Part shown: positions 1 through 4,424 of the stretch, one piece after another | How positions within the stretch are numbered: position 1 is the stretch's first letter | Layout: each line of letters opens with the position of its first letter | Assembly (NCBI GenBank): GCA_902494585.1 | Contig: CABUUD010000048.1 | Span: 1 to 12,197, forward strand | Source of the DNA: an uncultured Collinsella sp. | GTDB taxonomy: Bacteria > Actinomycetota > Coriobacteriia > Coriobacteriales > Coriobacteriaceae | DNA: 12,197 bases | Direction: 5' to 3' | The notes under the pieces: model-generated | What the model saw: only the letters and a program-made list of their open reading frames with translations | Told to the model about the DNA's origin: nothing | The model's database searches: none | Translations under genes and position numbers: made by a program

Positions 1-1
1 C

Positions 2-265
2 ACGGGCCTGTTCTGCGTGCCGGAACTTTCGTGGACCGGTAAGGGCGGCCTGTTCTACACAGGCGACGTGTCGCTGCTCATCTCGCAGATTTTGGGCATT
101 GTGGTGACGGTCGTCATTGTACTGGTACTCGATCTGGTGATCGCTGCGGTGGTCAAGGCACTGTTCCGTGGCAGCCTGCGCGTGGACGAGGCCGACGAGG
201 CGCTGGGCCTGGATGCGAGTCAGCACGGCGAGAGCGCGTATCCCTCGTTCTCCGGACTCGATTAG
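2..265 (+). CDS. amtB: Ammonium transporter, C-terminal end (5' truncated by the window)
   Basis: Only the last 87 residues are visible; the frame is open from base 2, so the start lies upstream. The product moves ammonium/ammonia across the cytoplasmic membrane. Visible are a GLFYTGD loop, a long hydrophobic segment (LLISQILGIVVTVVIVLVLD and on through VIAAVVKALF) matching the last transmembrane helix of Amt proteins, and a cytoplasmic tail ending in GLDASQHGESAYPSF. That tail is a characteristic Amt/MEP signature and is where PII proteins dock to close the channel. The gene directly downstream is a PII protein, the usual partner, which supports the call. Family known; identity inferred from tail and context. 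Confidence 0.93.
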   Translation, partial: TGLFCVPELSWTGKGGLFYTGDVSLLISQILGIVVTVVIVLVLDLVIAAVVKALFRGSLRVDEADEALGLDASQHGESAYPSFSGLD

Positions 266-287
266 CAGCTTCCCCAAGCTCCGCACC

Positions 288-424
288 TTGCCGTTCAATC
301 GTCGCGCGGCTTTCCCAGGCACCCGACCTTGCCCCTCAAACCGTCGCTTGCGTACCGAAGTACGCGGCGCTCCTCTTTCGGGGCAATCTCGGGCACCTCG
401 AAAACCCGCGTCATTGAATGGCAA
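288..424. repeat. Long imperfect inverted repeat (about 137 nt hairpin) between amtB and glnK
   Basis: The gap between the transporter and PII genes folds almost end to end on itself. The outer arms are TTGCCGTTCAAT (288-299) against ATTGAATGGCAA (413-424), 12 pairs with one wobble. The next helix is 305-309 with 406-410, then 317-335 with 380-398 (15 of 19 pairs, including TTGCCCC/GGGGCAA). The tip is GCGTAC-CGAA-GTACGC (350-365). No T-run follows, so a simple terminator is unlikely. It could be an mRNA processing or decay barrier, or a small palindromic mobile element. The PII ribosome site (GGAGAGAGG, 440-448) begins just after the 3' arm. Confidence 0.75.
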
Positions 425-456
425 TTCATTTCTTTTATTGGAGAGAGGAATTTACT

Positions 457-795
457 ATGAAGAAGATTACGGCGGTCGTTCGTGCCGAGAAGCTTGAGGT
501 TCTCAAAGATGCGCTGTTTGCTGCTGATGTTCGTGGTATGACCATCAACCAGGTGCAGGGCTGCGGTGCGCAGCATGGCTGGAAGGAATACGTGCGCGGC
601 AACGAGTTGCTTGTCAACATGATCCCTAAGGTGCAGTTCACCCTCATCTGCGCCGACGAGCACGTCGACGGCATTGTCGAGATTATCTGCAACGCCGCAC
701 GCACCGGAGCCGTCGGCGACGGCAAAATCTGGGTCGAGCCGGTTGAGGAAGTCATCCGCATCCGCACCGGCGAACACGGCCCCGCCGCGGTGTAG
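457..795 (+). CDS. glnK: PII nitrogen regulatory protein (GlnB/GlnK family)
   Basis: A 112-residue cytosolic PII signal protein, the same length as E. coli GlnB. It senses 2-oxoglutarate and ATP/ADP and gates the Amt channel. The N-terminus MKKITAVVR, the GMTINQVQGCG strand (27-37), the T-loop YVRGNEL (45-51) and the C-terminal signature TGAVGDGKIWVEPVEEVIRIRTGE are all family hallmarks. The start at 457 is chosen for the GGAGAGAGG ribosome site and colinearity with other PII proteins; an in-frame ATG at 418 lies inside the hairpin arm. Counting from Met1, position 51, the Tyr that is uridylylated in enterobacteria or adenylylated in actinobacteria, is Leu, and position 46 is Val, so covalent modification at Tyr51 is not possible. 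The name glnK reflects linkage to amtB; glnB would be equally defensible. Confidence 0.95.
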   Translation: MKKITAVVRAEKLEVLKDALFAADVRGMTINQVQGCGAQHGWKEYVRGNELLVNMIPKVQFTLICADEHVDGIVEIICNAARTGAVGDGKIWVEPVEEVIRIRTGEHGPAAV

Positions 796-808
796 AATCG
801 ACCGCCTG

Positions 809-862
809 CCATCCGTAACGTTAAAATGCTGCAATGAGACACAAGGCTTGCGTTGCGGATGG
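809..862. promoter_or_regulatory. 12-bp inverted repeat ahead of the TetR gene, enclosing a possible -10 box
   Basis: CCATCCGTAACG (809-820) pairs with CGTTGCGGATGG (851-862), 12 pairs with one G-T wobble, separated by 30 nt. TAAAAT (822-827) between the arms resembles a -10 element; no convincing -35 is seen. The 3' arm lies 7 nt before the chosen ATG (870) and contains the only purine-rich stretch available as a ribosome site. It may be an operator, or a hairpin that masks translation of read-through mRNA from glnK. Confidence 0.4.
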
Positions 863-869
863 ACGGATT

Positions 870-1532
870 ATGGGTCGTAATAAATATCCCGAGGAGACGG
901 TCGCGAAGATCCTCGACGCGGCGCTGGAGCTATTCTGCGCGCAGGGTTATGAGGGCACGAGCATTCAAGACATCGTCGACCGCCTCGATGGCATGACCAA
1001 GGGTGCTGTCTATCATCACTTTAAGAGCAAAGAGGAGATTTTCAACGCCGCATTTGATCGGGCAATGGCTCCGATTGTTGAGCACCGTCGCTCAACGCTT
1101 GGTATCGGTAATATGACCGGAGCCCAAAAGCTCAAGCGGCTGTACGCGCCCGAGTCCGTTGTTCCGCAAATTGAGCTATGGGCACGCATGCATCCTGCGG
1201 CAGATCCGGTAAAAAGCTCGCGTCTACTGGCGATGCAGTACCAGGGCTCGTTTGACGAGTCGGCCGATGGCAATCTCTTGCAGGTAATCGAGGAGGGCAT
1301 CACTGACGGCTCCATTGTGTGCGAATGCCCGCGCGAAGCGGCGGAGGCGGTGTCGTTGTTGGCGAATCTTTGGCTGTTGCCGCTGTTCCGTCCGCTCGAG
1401 CCCAAGGAGCGAATGCTTGCTCGCGCACAATGTTTGGCGCAGATGGCGGCCGCGGTGGGGCTTGATTTGGGTAATGAAGTGCTCCAGACAACGGCCCAGA
1501 TTTGGGACGTATGGAACCGTGCTGGGTGGTAA
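870..1532 (+). CDS. TetR/AcrR-family transcriptional regulator
   Basis: A 220-residue DNA-binding repressor. The TetR_N helix-turn-helix occupies residues 9-55: an ILDAALELF helix, then TSIQDIVDRL, then the recognition helix MTKGAVYHHFKSKEEIF. The remaining helical domain (60-220) binds an unknown ligand. The start at 870 (MGRNKYPEE) fits the usual N-terminal length; the in-frame ATG at 834 would add 12 residues with no family counterpart. The ribosome site is weak. It is followed on the same strand by an MFS transporter with palindromes between them, so it probably represses that pump in the manner of TetR/AcrR systems. Its ligand cannot be read from sequence. Confidence 0.9.
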   Translation: MGRNKYPEETVAKILDAALELFCAQGYEGTSIQDIVDRLDGMTKGAVYHHFKSKEEIFNAAFDRAMAPIVEHRRSTLGIGNMTGAQKLKRLYAPESVVPQIELWARMHPAADPVKSSRLLAMQYQGSFDESADGNLLQVIEEGITDGSIVCECPREAAEAVSLLANLWLLPLFRPLEPKERMLARAQCLAQMAAAVGLDLGNEVLQTTAQIWDVWNRAGW

Positions 1533-1534
1533 TA

Positions 1535-1553
1535 TAGATACCAACGGTATGTA
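1535..1553. promoter_or_regulatory. Candidate TetR-type operator, upstream copy
   Basis: TAGATACC-AAC-GGTATGTA is a palindrome centred on 1544 with seven of eight pairs matching. It resembles the stronger palindrome at 1597-1621: both contain TA-N-ATAC and GTAT-N-TA half-sites around a 3-nt centre. It lies directly after the tetR stop codon. A second operator for the regulator is the simplest reading. Confidence 0.45.
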
Positions 1554-1564
1554 ATTGATTTGTG

Positions 1565-1587
1565 AGGGTAGCCACGGCTGCCCTTTT
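1565..1587 (+). terminator. Intrinsic terminator after the TetR gene
   Basis: GGGTAGCC (1566-1573) pairs with GGCTGCCC (1576-1583), eight pairs with one wobble and an AC centre, so the outermost tip pairs must open in RNA. It is followed by TTTT (1584-1587). It would end the tetR transcript before the MFS promoter, so the pump has its own promoter. The T-run is short. Confidence 0.6.
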
Positions 1588-1596
1588 CAAGTCATT

Positions 1597-1621
1597 AAAT
1601 ACATACTAGCAGTATGTATTT
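1597..1621. promoter_or_regulatory. Strong palindromic operator upstream of the MFS gene
   Basis: Perfect 11-bp arms, AAATACATACT and AGTATGTATTT, flank an AGC centre. The site ends 12 bases before the MFS start codon and just before its GGGGGCAGG ribosome site (1622-1630). Size and symmetry match TetR-family operators, and a tetR gene lies immediately upstream. Binding here would block the pump's promoter or early elongation. Direct reading for the palindrome; regulator assignment is inferred. Confidence 0.75.
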
Positions 1622-1633
1622 GGGGGCAGGCTT

Positions 1634-2896
1634 ATGGCTGGGATGCGAAGAATTAGCGTTTCGTTGGCGCCAAAAACAGTGCGATCTATCAGACTATTTG
1701 GCCTTCTTGTTGCACAGCTGTGTGCGTATTCAATGTTGTCAGCACTGTGCTTTGCGTGTCCGCTCTACTTGTTCGATTGCAGCGGCTCGTCAACGTTATA
1801 TGGCGCCGTCGCGGCGATAGCGTTCATACCAGGCGTGCTCGCGACTCCGGTTGGCGGGATCTTGGCGGATCGGGGAAGACATCGCGGGGTTCTTGTGGTA
1901 CTCGGCATTGTTCTGATGGCTACATCACTGCTGTTTATCCCCGTGAAGCGTTCGCTGCCTCTTGCGGTTGTCGTGGCAGCAATGCTTTGCGTCCAATATG
2001 GCATCCAATCGCTGTTGAAACCGATGCTTCAAATTGAGACGGTGCGCATGACGGGCCAAGAAAAGGTTGAGCGTGCCACTGCGTTGGTCTCGCAGATAAC
2101 CATGATGAGTAATATCTTGGGGCCTGTAGTCGGGACGGCAGTCTATGGGTGCTTCGGTATCGATGCTCTATGCGAAACTGCGGCGTTGACGTTTGCGATG
2201 TCAGCCCTGCTGTTCGGGGGCGCACTCAAGCAAAATGCCTCATCTGGAATGACGGGGGACAGTACGACTTGCTCGACATGCCGAAACGATTTTCGGGAGT
2301 CGATTCGGTATCTGTCTCAAAACTCATCATTGCTCGTTGTGTTTTTGATTGCGGCTATTTTGAACCTTGCGTTGGTTGGGCTAACGATTGGCGCTCCCGT
2401 TATTGTTGCAAAGCATCTCGGAATGCAGTCATCCTTTGTTGGGATTATTGAGGTGGCTATGGGCTTAGGTGGTCTTGTCGGCAGTGGTTTGGTCGGTATT
2501 TGGCCGCATCGTTTTTCCTTCAAGGGCATATGTCGATATGTTGCGATGATCTGTTTTGGAGTCGTACCGATTATTGTCACGCTACTGAGCGGTCCTGATG
2601 AATTAGCGTTTGCCGCGCTTGCGGCCGGCTCGGCATGGGTCATGGCGTGGGCAAGCATTACATCGGTCGAAATCGTTTCATTTGTTCAGCGGTCAGCGCC
2701 AAAGGAACTCTGCGGAAAAGTGCTGGCACTCGTTTATATGACGCTTTCCTGTGCAACGCCTATTGGCCAATTGGTTTACGGACTCGCATATGATCGATGG
2801 ACACCGGCGATTGTATTCGCAGGCATGCTGGCGGTGCTGACGTTGACGACGGCGCTGTTTTATCGGCTGAAAAGTCGCTCGTGGCGATTGTCTTAA
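1634..2896 (+). CDS. MFS transporter, probable drug or macrolide efflux type
   Basis: A 420-residue integral membrane protein of the major facilitator superfamily, length typical for a 12-helix member. Hydrophobic segments run through most of the chain. The cytoplasmic loop after helix 2 carries the MFS motif A variant GGILADRGRHR (74-84), and a hydrophilic central loop lies around 200-225. Overall style resembles the MFS_3/Mef-like efflux subgroup, but the substrate cannot be read. The start ATG follows GGGGGCAGG and the 11-bp-arm palindrome. By eye it is less GC-rich than its neighbours, with many TTG, GTT and ATT codons, which could indicate acquisition from elsewhere. Probably controlled by the upstream TetR protein. 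Confidence 0.88.
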   Translation: MAGMRRISVSLAPKTVRSIRLFGLLVAQLCAYSMLSALCFACPLYLFDCSGSSTLYGAVAAIAFIPGVLATPVGGILADRGRHRGVLVVLGIVLMATSLLFIPVKRSLPLAVVVAAMLCVQYGIQSLLKPMLQIETVRMTGQEKVERATALVSQITMMSNILGPVVGTAVYGCFGIDALCETAALTFAMSALLFGGALKQNASSGMTGDSTTCSTCRNDFRESIRYLSQNSSLLVVFLIAAILNLALVGLTIGAPVIVAKHLGMQSSFVGIIEVAMGLGGLVGSGLVGIWPHRFSFKGICRYVAMICFGVVPIIVTLLSGPDELAFAALAAGSAWVMAWASITSVEIVSFVQRSAPKELCGKVLALVYMTLSCATPIGQLVYGLAYDRWTPAIVFAGMLAVLTLTTALFYRLKSRSWRLS

Positions 2897-2958
2897 CGCG
2901 CTGGGGCACCGTGAATTTGTGGAGGCGGTGGTACGCCGCGCCGCGACGGCATTGTTTA

Positions 2959-3010
2959 GGCACGCCTCTCCTTCGTCTACAATATCGTGCAGACGAAGGA
3001 GAGGCGTGCC
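2959..3010. promoter_or_regulatory. Perfect 20-bp inverted repeat enclosing a -10 box and burying the HAD ribosome site
   Basis: The arms 2959-2978 and 2991-3010 are perfectly complementary over 20 bp and separated by 12 nt. The 3' arm contains AAGGAG (2996-3001), the Shine-Dalgarno for the ATG at 3012. TACAAT (2978-2983) at the inner edge is a good -10 box; the -35 is weak (TTGTTT at 2952 with 20-nt spacing, or TTTAGG at 2955 with 17). A transcript from this promoter would begin near 2990 and carry only the 3' arm, so its ribosome site would be free. Read-through mRNA from the MFS gene would form the full stem. It could also be a protein-binding site. Confidence 0.65.
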
Positions 3011-3011
3011 C

Positions 3012-3869
3012 ATGATCAAGATGTTTGCGAGTGACTTAGACGGAACGCTGCTGAACGCCCTACACGAGGCGGATGGGACCATCCGCCGTGCCATTCGCGA
3101 GTTGACCGAAGCCGGCCTGCATGTGGTTCCCGCGACCGGACGCTCGACGCTGCCGATCGGCGAGCATGGCTTTACGGGCCTGGCGCTTGACGCCTGCTGC
3201 TCCAATGGATCAATCGTGCGCGACAGCCATGGAGAGGTGCTCAAGACCTGGACCATCGATCCGCAGACCACCGAGGAGCTGCTCAAGGCGTTCCCGGACA
3301 TTTGCTTTGATTGCTCCACGCCCGATGGCATGTTCTCGAGCGGTTCGTTCGAGATGCACCAGGCGGGCTTTAAAAAGGACAGCCCTATCAAGCGCATCGT
3401 GATGCGCGGTATGCGTGCACGCGGCGGGTATCACGAGGAGCAGTATTTCGACCAGTCGATCGGTGACATCCTGCGCCACGATGTGTGCAAGATCAACTGT
3501 CGCGTGACCTCGCCCGAGCTGGAGCGCGAACTTAAGGCGTATTTGGCCGAGCGCTCGGACCGCGTGGTCAACGCGCCGTTCGATCCGGTGATGTTTGAGA
3601 TCACAGACGTGGCGTGCAACAAGGGCGAGAGTGTGGCTTGGCTGGCGGGCTACTACGGTATTGCCGAGGATGAGGTCGCGGTCTACGGCGACGGCGGCAA
3701 CGACATCGCCATGCTCAAGCGTTTCCGCCACAGCTATGCGACCAAAAACGGCAGCGACGCGGCCAAGGCCGCCGCGAGCGCGACCATCGGCAGCTGTATG
3801 GCCCATGCCGTCCCCAAACACATGCTCGCCACCATGCGCAAGCAAAACTCCCGCACCGTCATCGAATAA
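3012..3869 (+). CDS. Cof-type HAD-superfamily phosphatase (class IIB)
   Basis: A 285-residue soluble phosphohydrolase of the HAD superfamily. Motif I DLDGTLL (D8 nucleophile, D10 acid/base) is at the N-terminus, motif II is T42 in ATGRS, and motif IV YGDGGNDIAML (D227, D231) coordinates magnesium. The C2-type cap domain lies roughly at 85-190. Such enzymes dephosphorylate sugar phosphates, flavin or cofactor intermediates; the substrate here is not predictable. ATG 3012 is chosen over an upstream in-frame start at 2919 because it follows AAGGAG and starts just before motif I as in the family. Translation control by the surrounding inverted repeat is likely. Confidence 0.93.
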   Translation: MIKMFASDLDGTLLNALHEADGTIRRAIRELTEAGLHVVPATGRSTLPIGEHGFTGLALDACCSNGSIVRDSHGEVLKTWTIDPQTTEELLKAFPDICFDCSTPDGMFSSGSFEMHQAGFKKDSPIKRIVMRGMRARGGYHEEQYFDQSIGDILRHDVCKINCRVTSPELERELKAYLAERSDRVVNAPFDPVMFEITDVACNKGESVAWLAGYYGIAEDEVAVYGDGGNDIAMLKRFRHSYATKNGSDAAKAAASATIGSCMAHAVPKHMLATMRKQNSRTVIE

Positions 3870-3872
3870 TGT

Positions 3873-3895
3873 GACAAAGGGACAGCCCCTTTGTC
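3873..3895. repeat. Palindromic intergenic repeat, copy 1
   Basis: GACAAAGGG, loop ACAGC, CCCTTTGTC: perfect 9-bp arms. The same 23-mer, with one base changed, recurs at 4307-4329 in the same orientation (loop sequence identical). No T-run follows, so it is not a clear terminator. From memory this type of short palindrome is common between genes in Collinsella; copy number is not verifiable here. Confidence 0.8.
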
Positions 3896-3911
3896 GCGGG
3901 GGCCTGTGTTC

Positions 3912-3959
3912 TTGGAATACGAACATATATTCGTATATATAACTAGGCTCTGGTAGAAT
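3912..3959 (+). promoter_or_regulatory. Promoter of the small peptide gene with a LexA-like (SOS) box
   Basis: CGAACATATATTCG (3920-3933) matches the Gram-positive LexA/DinR consensus CGAAC-N4-GTTCG at all but one position, and symmetry extends to ATACGAA/TTCGTAT (3917-3936). TAGAAT (3954-3959) is a good -10 box, identical to that of the opposing promoter at 4218-4223; the box would then cover its -35. Alternatively TTGGAA (3912) and TATATA (3936) flank the box with an 18-nt spacer. Either way LexA binding would occlude the promoter. Confidence 0.55.
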
Positions 3960-3988
3960 CGGTATTGTTGACGGCAGTTCCATGTGCC

Positions 3989-4023
3989 GGGCAGCGCCCT
4001 CCATCTGATGGGAGGTGATGCCC
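3989..4023 (+). promoter_or_regulatory. Stem masking the ribosome site of the small peptide gene
   Basis: GGGCA (3989-3993) pairs with TGCCC (4019-4023), and inside it CCTCC (3998-4002) pairs with GGAGG (4011-4015), the Shine-Dalgarno. The stem ends directly before the ATG at 4024. Such a lock on the ribosome site is common in type I toxin mRNAs. GGGC-AGC-GCCC (3989-3999) is an alternative, mutually exclusive fold that would release it. Confidence 0.55.
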
Positions 4024-4149
4024 ATGACCGATTTGATTGATTTCGTGAGACTTCTGACCGCTTTGGTCTCGTTCTTCACAGCGCTTGTCGGCCTTTCCGA
4101 GGCACTCAAGCAGCGTTCGAAGCGCAACAGAAGGGGTCGCCGCCGCTAA
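4024..4149 (+). CDS. 41-residue hydrophobic peptide with basic tail, candidate type I toxin
   Basis: The peptide has a single hydrophobic helix (FVRLLTALVSFFTALVGL, residues 7-24), a short linker SEALKQ, and an extremely basic C-terminus (RSKRNRRGRRR, 31-41). This layout, one membrane span plus a positive tail, is that of small membrane-acting toxins such as holin-like or TisB-type peptides; I do not recognise a named family. GGAGGTGAT (4011-4019) is a near-perfect ribosome site and sets the start at 4024; an in-frame ATG at 4018 is too close to it. A 10-codon frame beginning at 4008 overlaps the start. A LexA-like box upstream, a masked ribosome site and an opposing promoter at its 3' end support the toxin reading. 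A simple small membrane protein remains possible. Confidence 0.6.
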   Translation: MTDLIDFVRLLTALVSFFTALVGLSEALKQRSKRNRRGRRR

Positions 4150-4211
4150 GGCGTTGACCCCCTAATGCAAACAACGGCGCTGCCCAGCTAGCTACAACTT
4201 GGGCTGCCGTC
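4128..4211 (-). ncRNA. Candidate antisense antitoxin RNA
   Basis: A minus-strand promoter (TTGTCC, 17 nt, TAGAAT) points into the 3' end of the small peptide gene and predicts a start near 4211. The transcript would first form the hairpin at 4174-4210. Then GGGGTC/GACCCC (4156-4161 with 4133-4138, plus an inner GGCG/CGCC) forms a second stem followed on this strand by TTCTGTTG, a weak terminator. The resulting RNA of about 80 nt would overlap the last codons and 3' UTR of the peptide mRNA, the usual geometry of type I antitoxins. Exact ends are inferred. Confidence 0.4.
4174..4210. terminator. Hairpin at the 3' end of the small peptide transcript
   Basis: ACGGC (4174-4178) pairs with GCCGT (4206-4210) and GCCCA (4182-4186) with TGGGC (4200-4204), with a small bulge and a 13-nt loop. 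On the plus strand no T-run follows. On the minus strand TTGTTTG follows. It may therefore end either transcript inefficiently, and it also contains the 3' half of the long-range pairing with the mRNA 5' end (3966-3977). Confidence 0.45.
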
Positions 4212-4217
4212 GACACT

Positions 4218-4246
4218 ATTCTACCCACGAATGCCATTTCGGACAA
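4218..4246 (-). promoter_or_regulatory. Minus-strand promoter opposing the small peptide gene
   Basis: Read on the minus strand, TTGTCC (4246-4241) and TAGAAT (4223-4218) are separated by exactly 17 nt. The -10 matches consensus at five of six positions and the -35 at four of six. No minus-strand protein gene follows, so the product would be an RNA antisense to the peptide gene. Confidence 0.55.
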
Positions 4247-4306
4247 TTGGTAATGCCGCTTCAAAAGCCAGGCACAACTGGTACAACCTAGGCGGTCGCT
4301 GAATGC

Positions 4307-4329
4307 GACAAAGGGACAGCCCCTTCGTC
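4307..4329. repeat. Palindromic intergenic repeat, copy 2
   Basis: GACAAAGGG-ACAGC-CCCTTCGTC, the same unit as at 3873-3895 except for one T-to-C change that weakens one pair. The two copies bracket the small peptide locus in direct orientation, 434 bp apart. Confidence 0.8.
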
Positions 4330-4358
4330 ACAACCCAAATATTGCCTTTACGTGTTGA

Positions 4359-4403
4359 TGCACACGGTGTGCAATAATACTCGCACTGTGCAATAGCGCA
4401 CAG
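4359..4403. promoter_or_regulatory. Palindrome cluster and likely promoter upstream of the second TetR gene
   Basis: TGCACAC-G-GTGTGCA (4359-4373) is a perfect 7-bp-arm palindrome. CTGTGC-AATAGC-GCACAG (4386-4403) is a second with 6-bp arms. The two share the direct repeat TGTGCAATA (4368 and 4387, 19 bp apart). AATAAT/TAATAC at 4373-4380 may serve as the -10 box; no clear -35 is seen. Position and symmetry suggest autoregulation by the TetR protein encoded downstream. Confidence 0.5.
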
Positions 4404-4424
4404 GCTGAGTAACAAGGAGGACGC

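Noticed and set aside
834..869. Upstream ATG for the first TetR gene
   Set aside because: Would add 12 residues unlike any TetR N-terminus and lies in the loop of the inverted repeat; ATG 870 fits the family.
2919..3011. Upstream in-frame start for the HAD gene
   Set aside because: Would encode an Arg-rich 31-residue extension through the inverted repeat; the ribosome site and motif I position favour 3012.
3873..3895. Repeat as the terminator of the HAD gene
   Set aside because: Good stem but no T-run on either side; it is better described as a dispersed palindromic repeat.
3210..4127. 305-codon minus-strand frame opposite the HAD gene and small peptide
   Set aside because: Low-information His/Arg/Leu-rich translation over a conserved HAD phosphatase; no start signal seen.
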